A stretch of DNA of 46,308 bases from Lachnoclostridium sp. UBA1308 (GTDB lineage Bacteria; Bacillota; Clostridia; Lachnospirales; Lachnospiraceae): positions 104,644 through 150,951 of the forward strand of contig DBTU01000056.1 of the NCBI GenBank assembly GCA_002307215.1. Reading direction: 5' to 3'. Below are positions 17,541-26,746 of the stretch, one piece after another. The translations under genes and the position numbers were made by a program. A model generated the notes under the pieces. The model searched no databases and was not told the origin of the DNA. It worked only from the letters and a program-made list of their open reading frames with translations. The stretch's first letter is position 1, and each line of letters starts with the position of its first letter.

Positions 17541-19787
17541 TTATTCGACCTTGAATTTATTTACTTCTTCTACCAGTATATCCGCATTCTTATTGAGTGC
17601 TCCTGCCGCATTATTCAGCGTCTCAACCGATGTTAACTGATCAAGTGATGTCTGATTAACGGTATTCGTAGAAGCAGCAATTTCCTCAAGAACAGCTGAT
17701 ATATTCTCAATAGCGCCTAATGTACTAACCCTTGCTTCCTCAATATTACCTACATTCTGAGCGATGTAATTCAGATATACCATCAGTTTTTCTACGCTAT
17801 CGTTTATATTATTATAAGAAGTAGTTGTATTATTTACAGCGCTTGTCTGAAGTTTCAACACATCGCCGACTTTCTTTGCTGTCCCAACTGCTTTCTTTGT
17901 ATCACCTTGTATGCTTTCGATAATCTTCTTAATATCATTTACAGAACCCTGAGATTGTTCTGCCAGTTTTCTGATTTCACTTGCTACCACAGCAAAGCCT
18001 CTTCCATATTCTCCTGCTCTTGCCGCCTCTATTGATGCATTAAGGGAAAGAAGATTTGTCTGGTTCGCAATGTCGTTAATTACATTTACTATCTTACTGA
18101 TCGAAACGGATTTCACGTCCAATCTCTCGATATCATTAATAATATCCGTTGCAATCTCAATGGTTGCTTGTGTCTGATTATTCAAATCTTCTGTTACAAC
18201 GGTTCCTTCTTTTATATTCAATCTGGCCTTATCTGCAATCTGTCCGATTTCCTTCGTATTATCGCTAACCAGAGATATCTTCTTTGATAGATTATCCATC
18301 TGTATCAGACACTCTTCAGCATCCTTCGCTTGCTGGGAAATGCCCTGTTCGATCTCATACATAGCCGTTGAGATATCCTTCGAGGACTTCCAAAATTCTT
18401 CTGAGGTTTTCGTTACATTAACCGAAGATGAAGATACCTCTGAACTCAGTCCGTTTACATTATGAATTAGATCCTTGACCTTGGTAAAGGTGTTTTGGAT
18501 TTCTTCAATCAGGGTGTGAAACTCATCCCTACGTTTTGAATTAAACTTAACAGTCAGATCTCCCTTGGCTGCTTCCTTTAGTGTCAGAATAATTCCTTTG
18601 ATTGTTTTATCAATACCTTGTGAAATAATAACAGCTATTCCAACAGCAACAATAATTGCGATAGCAACTATTATAATTGTAACCTTTTTTATATTATCCG
18701 CCTGGCTGGTAATAATATCCTTCGGCATCAATGCACATAGCATTGCCCCCGTATCTCCGATTTTTGAATACATAAACAGATAGGTTTCCTTTTTGTACTT
18801 CACATATTCTGAACCATTGACAGCTTCACCGGTGACTGCCTTGTTATAGAACTCTTGGTCGGTAAAAATCGAAGTTGTATTTGTGTCTGTAGCACCATCC
18901 TTCGCAGCCTTATCCTGTTCAGTATCCTCTGACGCAGTAATCTCTCTCCCATCAGCAGTAACCAAAGACAGAAAACCTGATTTATTGAAGTCAACTCCTT
19001 TTAATATATCTTCTACTGTATCTTTACTAACATCTATAATTAATACCGCATTCGCTTGCCCGTTTTTAATTAACCGAATCGAATAATTGTTTGTTGTCTT
19101 TCCCAGATTCTTATCGAGAAACTCATTTGATCCTACCCATACACCTTTCAGGCGATTCTTCTTTAGATATGCACCTAACTCAGTGTCCGTGAACCCTTTA
19201 TATAAACCACTTTCATAACTAGTTCCGCTTGTAGAAATGCATTTAACATCATCAGATAATATGTATATATTCTCTATAAAATCATCCGAAATCTGCTTTG
19301 TAGAAATTATACTTTTTATATAGTTAAATGAGGTACTGTAATCCGGGTCACTAATATCATATAAATCTAAATAGAAATTCGATATTGTTTTATCATTTAC
19401 ATATTGAATACTGGTTGCATCCACAGAATCGATCCCAAATTGCAAATATTCCCCTGTCATATTAATGGTATTAGAAGTAGATGTTTCATAGTTTTTTACT
19501 ATTCCATCCGATGCCACCTTAAAGGAAACCACACCCAGCAGTATAATAAAAGCTACCGGCACCAAAAATGATGCAATTAACTGAAAACGTATTGTAGTGC
19601 TGCCTTTCATAAATTTTGGTAGATTCCTGTTTCCGGTCTTTTCATTACTCATGGCTCTAACCTTGTGCTTATCCGCAAGTTTTTTTATGTACTTACTTGT
19701 AACTCTCTTTATTGAGGAAAAAATGATTTTTAATACTACAATCAATTTAACCAAAAACTTTTTCACACCTTCTACAATATTCTTCAT
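17541..19787 (-). CDS. Methyl-accepting chemotaxis protein
   Basis: A 748-residue chemoreceptor. An unusual basic, partly hydrophobic N-terminal stretch of about 60 residues precedes the first membrane segment (about residues 68-90). An extracellular Cache-like sensor of about 290 residues follows, then a second membrane segment (about 378-400), a HAMP domain and the long signalling hairpin. Its tip IANQTNLLSLNASIEAARAG contacts CheA/CheW. Methylation-helix glutamines and glutamates flank it. I start at the ATG at 19787 behind GGAGGTG; the longer reading would use TTG. The gene sits between two glycosidase genes and ends at its own terminator, so a role in taxis toward plant sugars is plausible. 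No other chemotaxis gene is present here. Confidence 0.9.
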   Translation of the reverse strand: MKNIVEGVKKFLVKLIVVLKIIFSSIKRVTSKYIKKLADKHKVRAMSNEKTGNRNLPKFMKGSTTIRFQLIASFLVPVAFIILLGVVSFKVASDGIVKNYETSTSNTINMTGEYLQFGIDSVDATSIQYVNDKTISNFYLDLYDISDPDYSTSFNYIKSIISTKQISDDFIENIYILSDDVKCISTSGTSYESGLYKGFTDTELGAYLKKNRLKGVWVGSNEFLDKNLGKTTNNYSIRLIKNGQANAVLIIDVSKDTVEDILKGVDFNKSGFLSLVTADGREITASEDTEQDKAAKDGATDTNTTSIFTDQEFYNKAVTGEAVNGSEYVKYKKETYLFMYSKIGDTGAMLCALMPKDIITSQADNIKKVTIIIVAIAIIVAVGIAVIISQGIDKTIKGIILTLKEAAKGDLTVKFNSKRRDEFHTLIEEIQNTFTKVKDLIHNVNGLSSEVSSSSVNVTKTSEEFWKSSKDISTAMYEIEQGISQQAKDAEECLIQMDNLSKKISLVSDNTKEIGQIADKARLNIKEGTVVTEDLNNQTQATIEIATDIINDIERLDVKSVSISKIVNVINDIANQTNLLSLNASIEAARAGEYGRGFAVVASEIRKLAEQSQGSVNDIKKIIESIQGDTKKAVGTAKKVGDVLKLQTSAVNNTTTSYNNINDSVEKLMVYLNYIAQNVGNIEEARVSTLGAIENISAVLEEIAASTNTVNQTSLDQLTSVETLNNAAGALNKNADILVEEVNKFKVE

Positions 19788-19918
19788 AATGTACACCTCC
19801 AACTTTCATAAATCTGTATTTTACACAGTTCTCATACAGTATTCTCAGATTAATTAATATCTTGAAATTTCTAGTAAATATATCTCAAAATCTGATTAAT
19901 CTTTTTCCCCTTATTAAA

Positions 19919-19947
19919 ATTATACAACAATTTATATATTTCTGCCA
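19919..19947 (-). promoter_or_regulatory. Possible promoter of the chemoreceptor gene
   Basis: On the minus strand a consensus -10 (TATAAT, 19919-19924) lies 17 bp after a weak -35 (TGGCAG, 19942-19947). No flagellar sigma-D type element was seen. Confidence 0.4.
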
Positions 19948-19970
19948 TATATTTATTACTAATTTATGTG

Positions 19971-20042
19971 TTTCCATACAATTCCAACAACAAATTTACA
20001 AATCAAATAAATAATTTACAAGTCCAAACAATCATTTAACAA
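19971..20042. repeat. Degenerate 20-bp tandem repeats upstream of the chemoreceptor
   Basis: AATTTACAA occurs at 19993-20001 and 20013-20021, and CATTTAACAA at 20033-20042, all 20 bp apart; a weaker unit (ATACAATTCCAACAA) precedes them. They lie just past the GH43 stop and upstream of the chemoreceptor promoter. They may be phased regulator sites or simple low-complexity decay. Confidence 0.4.
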
Positions 20043-20051
20043 ATCCATGGA

Positions 20052-21734
20052 TTATTTTACAATAATATTTATACATACTTTTCCATATTCATCCTTCAAA
20101 TCTCTCTCCGGTGACATGTCAAATCTTGGTATCTGTTTCCTATCAAAATGAACTCTATGGATGCCTGTACATCTTTTACTACCTGTCAGCTTCTCCTGTG
20201 CATGATAAGCTATCATAGTATTTCCATCATTATCTTGAAAAAATGCGTTATGCCCCGGACCATATACTCCTTCAAGGGAATAGTGTGAAAGAACCGGTGC
20301 ACTGGATTTAAACCAATTTTTTGTCTTCAACAAATCAGTACCGCGTTTCGCTGTTAATAATCCTAACACATAGGAATAACCACCGGCCGCTCCACCTGAA
20401 AATGTAATATAAACATTTTCATCTGTAATCAGGGCATAAGGTCCCTCATTATTAATAGTACCATTATTATTCTCCCAACCAAAAAGAGGTCTGGACAGTA
20501 ATATCGGTTCACTTGTCAGAATCCATGGTTTTTTGGGATCAATGGTTGCTATAAATATCATAGAACCGGTATCCTTAGGAGACATTGTATAAATACGGTA
20601 TGACCATGCCAAATATGCGATATTATCAACCGTAAAATATGTCATATCCAGAGTAATACTGTCTCCGTTTGCAAGATTTGTACCATCTCGCTTAACTACA
20701 CGGATTGGATCTTCCCAATCGTCAGCCTTTAAAACATCTCCTCCTTTTTTTAGTTTCATTATATGAGCCTGCGGTCCCCATTCTTTGGCACCTACCGCAA
20801 ATAGTATATATAATTCTTCGTTAATAACATGAAATTCAGGTGCCCAGAAGGTCTGGATCAAATGTCTGTCCGGATCAACATCCAGTATCAAGTGTTGCTC
20901 TATGTCAGATGCAAAAAGCTCTTTGGCGCTGGCTGCTTTTCTGACATAAAATCCTTTATTATCTGTATTATCGTTCGTTGCAATGAAATAAAAGCTGCCT
21001 TCCCATTTAAAAACATCCGGGTCGGCATATCCTACTGCCAAGGGGAATTCATAATTGTTTTGAGTAACTCTTCCTTCAATTTCATAAGTGCCTGTTTTTG
21101 AAAAATCAATCGTATCAGTATTCCATAAAACTTTTTTTGACACAGACGATCCATCCGAATAAACTGCAAGTGCACAAACTTTCTCAACTTCCTCCCGGCA
21201 TGATACCGTTAAGGTATCCGGAACCTGTACCGATATATTTTCGAGCGGAACCCATTGTAAAAGCAGGTCATCAATCGACTCATCCATCAGCTTTATTGCA
21301 TTACCCGGAACAGCTCCACAGATATCAGTTAAGTTCGTCCATAAAGTTTTTTCATCATTCAAAGAAATCGGCAATATTTCTTTGAGATCTTTTGATTCTA
21401 GTAATTTTTCCTCTGAAAAATGTATCAGATCTTTTGACGTCCATAACAAAACCTTACCAACACTATCCTCATCTTTTGTGCCATCGATATTAATACGACT
21501 TGCCGTAATTCCATATTCCCCTTTACCGGTTATAAAAATAAATGGATTCTTTACCCCCTTAGCTTGTATTGTATCTTCCTCACTAATTGTCGCTTTTGCA
21601 AAAAGTATCCCATAATTTTGGTTCAACGCCTGATAATGAACACCATCACTACTAATCGCCAAATGGATACTGTTTCCCAGATAGGATGTATAAGAATTCG
21701 GATCTGCCATTCGTGTATAAACTGCTATTTTCAT
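20052..21734 (-). CDS. GH43 family glycosidase with N-terminal extension and Ig-like domain
   Basis: A 560-residue protein with three parts. Residues 1-165 look like a partial propeller-like module (GNSIHLAISSDGVHYQAL, VLLWTSKDLIHFS) lacking an obvious catalytic set. Residues 166-232 look like a bacterial Ig-like domain (VPDTLTVSCREEV...GTYEIEGRV). Residues 235-550 form a GH43 propeller with Asp238 (YADPDVFKW), Asp363 (SITLDMTYF) and Glu430 (NNEGPYAL). There is no signal peptide. Substrate is unknown; arabinofuranosidase or xylosidase activity is likely from the family. GGAG precedes the ATG. The GH51 gene lies upstream across a gap filled by an inverted-repeat element, so co-transcription is uncertain. 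Confidence 0.85.
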   Translation of the reverse strand: MKIAVYTRMADPNSYTSYLGNSIHLAISSDGVHYQALNQNYGILFAKATISEEDTIQAKGVKNPFIFITGKGEYGITASRINIDGTKDEDSVGKVLLWTSKDLIHFSEEKLLESKDLKEILPISLNDEKTLWTNLTDICGAVPGNAIKLMDESIDDLLLQWVPLENISVQVPDTLTVSCREEVEKVCALAVYSDGSSVSKKVLWNTDTIDFSKTGTYEIEGRVTQNNYEFPLAVGYADPDVFKWEGSFYFIATNDNTDNKGFYVRKAASAKELFASDIEQHLILDVDPDRHLIQTFWAPEFHVINEELYILFAVGAKEWGPQAHIMKLKKGGDVLKADDWEDPIRVVKRDGTNLANGDSITLDMTYFTVDNIAYLAWSYRIYTMSPKDTGSMIFIATIDPKKPWILTSEPILLSRPLFGWENNNGTINNEGPYALITDENVYITFSGGAAGGYSYVLGLLTAKRGTDLLKTKNWFKSSAPVLSHYSLEGVYGPGHNAFFQDNDGNTMIAYHAQEKLTGSKRCTGIHRVHFDRKQIPRFDMSPERDLKDEYGKVCINIIVK

Positions 21735-21866
21735 ATTAACTCCGCTCTTTCGTTTGATATTCTCAGTAAATTACTTGTCCTGAATCGGATTATGTCATAA
21801 TTAAGTAAATTATATGTCAATTAATACTTTTATTATATAGTCATATATTATTACTTAATTCATTTA

Positions 21867-22031
21867 GTTACAGTTCAGCCTTCAAAGAGATGTATCCGGA
21901 CCTGGAAAAAAATGATTTCCATATAGGAGTATTTACATACGAACTACGTAATGCAACTTAGCGAAAGCTGCTCCTATATGGAAACATTTTTTCTCGGTCT
22001 TGTCACTATCCTTACTAGGCTGAACTGTAAC
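21867..22031. repeat. MITE-like inverted-repeat element, long copy
   Basis: The ends are perfect 14-bp inverted repeats (GTTACAGTTCAGCC at 21867-21880, its complement at 22018-22031). An inner perfect 14-bp pair (TTTCCATATAGGAG at 21916-21929 and 21971-21984) and further partial pairing make a nearly full-length hairpin. It fills most of the 302-base gap 21735-22036 and encodes nothing. A shortened relative is at 40791-40836. It may also act as a 3' hairpin for the GH51 mRNA. The rest of the gap is AT-rich with no clear site. Confidence 0.7.
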
Positions 22032-22036
22032 TTCCT

Positions 22037-24502
22037 CTATTTTTTAATTAAGTGAAGTACATTAATTGAATGTGCCGAAGCTTTGTAATGGAAATTCGAT
22101 GAAGCGCCACTTAACTTTACATCAATATCATGAACCTTGATTGGATCGTTAATTGAGTTTTCGTCAAACTTTCCTCCGGTCAATAATCCGACCGTATAAT
22201 CGCTTTCCACCTCACAATCAAGAGTAATTTCGATATCATCCGGACTATTCGCTATGTTTACAATTTTAATAATAACTTCCTCTTCCGTATCACTGACGAC
22301 TGATGCCATGGACGGAAAATTAGGAACTGTAATTTCATGTATTAATACGTCATTAACATAAAGACTCATTGTTTTACCTGTTACTGTATATTTGAATTTA
22401 TTATAGGTATTCATGATTAATTTCACATCTGCATCAGCGGTCAGCGCGATAGGTTCCGGATAACGCCTCTCTTTGAAGGTACTCTTACCTTCCTTGATTC
22501 TCCATTGAAACGGACGCACAATTCCTGCATTCCACTCTCTGGGAGGATGCGTTTCATCATTCATGTATACTTCCTTAGAGATGCGAGAGGTATATACACC
22601 GATACCGATTTCACGACCATCTTCTGCATAGATATCCACTTCAAAGGTTCCTTCCGTAACCTCCTCATTACCGCCCAGTACAACCAACACCTCGTCTAAG
22701 TTTACTCCCATCTTTGAACTTTCTTCCCTTTGTTCATCATCCGGCTTTGTTATAGTGTATCCATCTTCAACAGGTACTTCGTGACCCATAACCTCGTGTA
22801 CCGCATTAACCGGTATACCATTCCAGGTTGCTTTACGATAACGCACACCGGCCTGTCCTAACAAAGATGCCATCCCCTTGACCGGACGATAGATAATTCC
22901 TGTCTCATCCACTGAGGTAACAACATTACTTCCACGGCTGCCTCCAAACAACTTCCATGCGTAATAAGTAGGTATGCAATAACTTTCCAGATTATCAAAA
23001 ATCAAAAGATTAGGATACCATGCAAAATAATTATAATTTTCCAGTAAGGGTGCATAGGAAGCAAGAGCAACAACATCTTGATTACGTTCCATACCGATTA
23101 AGAACATGGCTTCTCCCACTGCAGCATAAAGCTGTCCCACCGGACCACGAAGTACTGCGAGTTCACCCAAAAACACTTGAGGACCCTTTCTGTCATAGCC
23201 ATCATAAAAATGAATATTTTCAGCAAAGTACTCCACGCTGTTATAATAATGTTCATCAACAATATCAACAGGAAGCTGCTTTTTCTCAACATGACTATTC
23301 GCTACAAAAGACATCAATGGATATTTGTCCTTAATAATATTGTAGCATTTTAGATATCTTTCTTCATAATCAGGTCCCCAGTTTTCATTGCCAATCTCAA
23401 CATAATTCATTTTAAATGGTTCGGGATGTCCCATAGCGGCACGTACCTTACCCCATTTACTGTCTGCAGGTTGCGTTGCATATTCAATAGCATCAAGTGT
23501 ATCTTGTATCATCTCGTCTAAATCATCACCTTCCATAAGCACAGATTTACGTGCCTGGCAGGTCATACCACAGTTAAATACATAAAGGGGTTCCATGTTA
23601 AGATCCTCACATAATTGTAAGTATTCATGAAAGCCTAAACCATTCGTTGTTCGGTAATGCCACATCAATAAGTGCCCGGGTCTTTCCCACACAGGACCAA
23701 TCATATTTTTAAAACGCATAGCCGTAGAGGGCGTAAAGCCTTCTACGATACAGCCTCCGGGGAAACGTAAAAATGTAGGATGCATGTCCCTTAATTTCTC
23801 TACCAAATCTTTTCTTAAGCCATGACCATAATAGGTATCCATAGGCATGAGCGAAGTAAATCCAATCTTTACACTTCCACCCTTCGGGCAAGTAACAACA
23901 AATCTTGCCGCTCCCGTAGTTCCCACAGCATTGAATTGCCAATCATATCTGATAAACCCTTTTCCGCTTAAATTAATAATATTCTCACACAGTTTCACAT
24001 TATCTTCCTCAACCGTAAGAATTAGGGTTACAGGCTCTTCCACCTTGGCAAACATATAAAAGTGATACGCATCCCCATCCTTTTGTGGAACTCCGGCGTA
24101 TCCTGTATTATAGATACGCCCTTGCGGACGAAACTGGGCAGACAAAGCTACACTTCGCTTATCATTCAGTGTATCCTGTCTATCCAACTGCAGGCTCGCA
24201 TTCTCACAATACCATGCCGGTATCGGTGTATACTCCGTCTTATTGTCACGAATCCATCTGGTTAAACCCTCGCCATGATTGAACTCGTCTTTCCAGCCTG
24301 CCGGTGTAACAATAGCATAATCGTCCTCACCTTCCGTCGTACATTCTACCGGCGGAATAGAATCGTCAAATGATCTGTTTCGTAACATCTCAGGATAAAG
24401 GCCACCATCACCGGCCCTATTAATATCCTCAAAAAAAATGCCATAGAGATTCTTAGCTGTTGGAAAACGTTTTTCTTCTGTCTTAATGATGATTCTACTC
24501 AT
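22037..24502 (-). CDS. Alpha-L-arabinofuranosidase, GH51
   Basis: An 821-residue GH51 enzyme, of the long type, with a carbohydrate-binding-like beta-sandwich inserted at about residues 60-220. It opens with NLYGIFFEDINRAGDGGLYPEMLRNRSF, the family hallmark. In the TIM barrel, Glu373 (VEIGNENWG) is the acid/base and Glu447 (VFLGELAV) the nucleophile. A C-terminal beta domain follows. There is no signal peptide, so it should remove arabinofuranosyl side groups from imported arabinoxylo-oligosaccharides in the cytoplasm. GGAGG precedes the ATG. A hybrid CRE-like sequence (GAAAAACGTTTTCC) lies in the first codons but is weak evidence for catabolite repression. The upstream importer ends in a strong terminator, so this gene has its own promoter in 24503-24800. 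Confidence 0.94.
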   Translation of the reverse strand: MSRIIIKTEEKRFPTAKNLYGIFFEDINRAGDGGLYPEMLRNRSFDDSIPPVECTTEGEDDYAIVTPAGWKDEFNHGEGLTRWIRDNKTEYTPIPAWYCENASLQLDRQDTLNDKRSVALSAQFRPQGRIYNTGYAGVPQKDGDAYHFYMFAKVEEPVTLILTVEEDNVKLCENIINLSGKGFIRYDWQFNAVGTTGAARFVVTCPKGGSVKIGFTSLMPMDTYYGHGLRKDLVEKLRDMHPTFLRFPGGCIVEGFTPSTAMRFKNMIGPVWERPGHLLMWHYRTTNGLGFHEYLQLCEDLNMEPLYVFNCGMTCQARKSVLMEGDDLDEMIQDTLDAIEYATQPADSKWGKVRAAMGHPEPFKMNYVEIGNENWGPDYEERYLKCYNIIKDKYPLMSFVANSHVEKKQLPVDIVDEHYYNSVEYFAENIHFYDGYDRKGPQVFLGELAVLRGPVGQLYAAVGEAMFLIGMERNQDVVALASYAPLLENYNYFAWYPNLLIFDNLESYCIPTYYAWKLFGGSRGSNVVTSVDETGIIYRPVKGMASLLGQAGVRYRKATWNGIPVNAVHEVMGHEVPVEDGYTITKPDDEQREESSKMGVNLDEVLVVLGGNEEVTEGTFEVDIYAEDGREIGIGVYTSRISKEVYMNDETHPPREWNAGIVRPFQWRIKEGKSTFKERRYPEPIALTADADVKLIMNTYNKFKYTVTGKTMSLYVNDVLIHEITVPNFPSMASVVSDTEEEVIIKIVNIANSPDDIEITLDCEVESDYTVGLLTGGKFDENSINDPIKVHDIDVKLSGASSNFHYKASAHSINVLHLIKK

Positions 24503-24800
24503 AATTAACTTCCTCCGATTAATCTTGTGACTTAAATTCTTTCTACGTAAAAATAATTAAATCATTTTCCACTCATGGGGTATATCTATAGTCAGGTCAC
24601 TTACCGTACTCACCAATGACTGAATATTCGTAGTTAAATATGTCGAAAACAAAACGCATTTCCTATGGAATTCATTTTTTATACTTCTAATAGCTCGTAT
24701 GATTTTTGCGAGAATATTTTCACACTCGCAAACATAGCCACATTGGGCTAGAAACACAATTATAAAATAATCTATTCTACTTCATAAATATTTTTAATAT
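24503..24800. other. GH51 upstream region, no gene
   Basis: The gap 24503-24906 (404 bases) holds the GH51 ribosome site, hairpin motif copy B (24689-24726) and the terminator of the second importer (24802-24845). I see no convincing -35/-10 pair. A 66-codon reading frame here starts at GTG without a ribosome site and is not credible. Confidence 0.5.
24689..24726. repeat. Short interspersed hairpin motif, copy B
   Basis: CTCGTA-N7-TGCGAG at 24694-24712 with flanks TAATAG and TTTTCACACT closely matches copy A at 1-40 over nearly 40 bases. Both outer flanks agree, so this is a true repeat. Confidence 0.5.
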
Positions 24801-24801
24801 A

Positions 24802-24845
24802 AAAAGCTCCGTATATGAAACTTTCGAATCATATACGGAACTTTT
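24802..24845 (-). terminator. Strong terminator after the second ABC operon
   Basis: An 11-bp perfect core (TCCGTATATGA 24808-24818 with 24829-24839) extends to about 17 bp with one mismatch. On the minus strand it ends in GCTTTTTATATT. It is about 60 bases past the binding-protein stop. Confidence 0.85.
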
Positions 24846-24906
24846 CGCAAGTACATTAACAACAAGTTACATATCAACTAATTTTATAATGCTTGAACGC
24901 TACAAT

Positions 24907-26688
24907 TTATTCCACTGCAGCTGCTCTTGCATCTACAACCTTCTGGAATTTAGCTTTATCAAATGCAACCAAATCTGCCCATCCAAGACCATTCAACTGA
25001 GTCTTTAAATCTGCCCACATACTCTTGAATTCATCTTCGCTGCTAGCAAAGATCATTCTCCAAGAAGTATCGCACATTAATTCAGCACACTGACTACGAA
25101 CTAAAGCAATATCTGTGGTATCACTAGGCAGGATTAAATTAACATAAGGTACCGGGCTCAACTGTCCCTTTCCTTCGAGAAAAGCTACCTGATTTGCTGC
25201 GCCATATTTCTCACTCCACTCATTTGTCATGGTTGTTTTGTTTGCTTCCAGATATGATGACCAATAATTTGAATTATATGTCTCTCCGGTATTAGGGTTG
25301 ATAGATACTGAACCTAACGGCCATTGATTAATCTTGCTCAAACCATCATTATATCCACCGCCGCCAGCTTCTGCGGGAACTTCACGATTCTCCATCAAAC
25401 CATATAAGCCATCATCAGTAAGTGTATATTTACCATCATCACCCTTTGTATAACTCCAATCCGGGATACCATCATGCAAGTATTGAAGACCTTCTGGACT
25501 GATTAACCAATCTAAGAATTCAATAGCTCTGGCTTTATCATTACCTTCCATCTTAGAACCAATTGCAAGTGCTCTTCCGTCTCCAAAATAAGAATCCGAA
25601 GGCTGATAGAACGTCATATCATCAACCGGTGTATAGATATAAGCATCTTTCTTATCAGCACGATCCGGTGTATTCCAGAAACCTCTCTGCCATGAATACC
25701 AGAACAATAATACCTGTTTGTTCTTCATCTTTGTACAAGCCGTTTCCCAATCCTGTGTACCGGAGTCAGGATCAACTAAGCCTCTTTGATTTGCATCATA
25801 GAAGAATTTTAATATCTTATAATATGCTCCGTCATCGTCCGTAACCTCTTTCATATCTCCTTTTGTACCAAGAAGAATAGAACCGTTTACTTCATATCCA
25901 TATGTCTTAGTAAGCTGAGTTGCTGTTTCGATAGTGATCTGAGTTCCGCCTTTATCCCAGTCTGACCATAAGGAAAGACAATAGTTAGGATCACCTGCTG
26001 CGTTTGTAGGATGTGCCTTCTGAACCTGTTCCATTACATCAAGTAAATCATCCAGATTCTTCATCGCAGGAGAACCGATTTCCGTAAAGTAATCCCAAGG
26101 TAACATAGGACTTATTGCAACTTCCGTATCAGAATAGGTTGTTGGAGATGTATTTGTTATTTCACAAGGCATACCATAAATCTTGCCGTCTGCGTTTCCT
26201 TCCAGTCCTGAATTAAAGGTTTTATACTGGTCGTAATACTGGCTTAAATTAGGGCTACTTTGTACCTCGCTGCTGATATCTGCTATCAGTCCAGCTGCAA
26301 TACAATCCTGAAGAGGTGAATTATCTAATAAAATGATATCACCCAAATTTCCCGAGGAAGTACGTGTCTGGTAAAGAGCCTCACCATCTCCGGCTACCTG
26401 AGGAGCGATAATATTCAACTCAAGGTTAAATTTATCCTTAACAACTTTTGCAAACCATCCGCCTTGAGTTCCCTGATAGTTAGCAGCAACATCATACACA
26501 TCAAGTGTAAGCAAGTCTGTGTGATCAATAGCTGCCGGTGTGTCAGAAGCACCCTCTGTTGTTGCAGCTCCGGTCGTAGGCTCGGTGTTAGTTGCATTAT
26601 CATCTGTTTTCTTTGAACATCCCGATAGAACAAAAGAAAGCATAAAGACTGCGACTAACATAATTGAAACAATTTTCCTCTTTTTCAT
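24907..26688 (-). CDS. Extracellular sugar-binding lipoprotein of the second ABC importer
   Basis: A 593-residue solute-binding protein with a lipoprotein signal (lipobox SFVLSGC, Cys24) and a Thr/Ala/Glu-rich linker to about residue 55. Overall size and pattern match the LplA-like CUT1 binding proteins; it is a distant relative of the one at 3014-4729, not a recent copy. GGAGG precedes the ATG. It is the last gene of the importer, 58 bases after the LplC-type permease, the reverse of the order in the first importer. Having two such systems suggests different oligosaccharide lengths or decorations. Ligand unknown. Confidence 0.9.
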   Translation of the reverse strand: MKKRKIVSIMLVAVFMLSFVLSGCSKKTDDNATNTEPTTGAATTEGASDTPAAIDHTDLLTLDVYDVAANYQGTQGGWFAKVVKDKFNLELNIIAPQVAGDGEALYQTRTSSGNLGDIILLDNSPLQDCIAAGLIADISSEVQSSPNLSQYYDQYKTFNSGLEGNADGKIYGMPCEITNTSPTTYSDTEVAISPMLPWDYFTEIGSPAMKNLDDLLDVMEQVQKAHPTNAAGDPNYCLSLWSDWDKGGTQITIETATQLTKTYGYEVNGSILLGTKGDMKEVTDDDGAYYKILKFFYDANQRGLVDPDSGTQDWETACTKMKNKQVLLFWYSWQRGFWNTPDRADKKDAYIYTPVDDMTFYQPSDSYFGDGRALAIGSKMEGNDKARAIEFLDWLISPEGLQYLHDGIPDWSYTKGDDGKYTLTDDGLYGLMENREVPAEAGGGGYNDGLSKINQWPLGSVSINPNTGETYNSNYWSSYLEANKTTMTNEWSEKYGAANQVAFLEGKGQLSPVPYVNLILPSDTTDIALVRSQCAELMCDTSWRMIFASSEDEFKSMWADLKTQLNGLGWADLVAFDKAKFQKVVDARAAAVE

Positions 26689-26746
26689 AAATTAATCCTC
26701 CATTCTTAATAATATATAAAAAGATGTTATAGCATCCTCCTATATT

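Noticed and set aside
24461..24476. CRE-like sequence GAAAAACGTTTTCC in the first codons of GH51
   Set aside because: It lies in coding sequence and departs from the CcpA consensus; no second site was seen elsewhere to support it.
24557..24757. 66-codon minus-strand reading frame near the GH51 gene
   Set aside because: It starts at GTG with no ribosome site, covers a repeat motif and has no recognisable domain.
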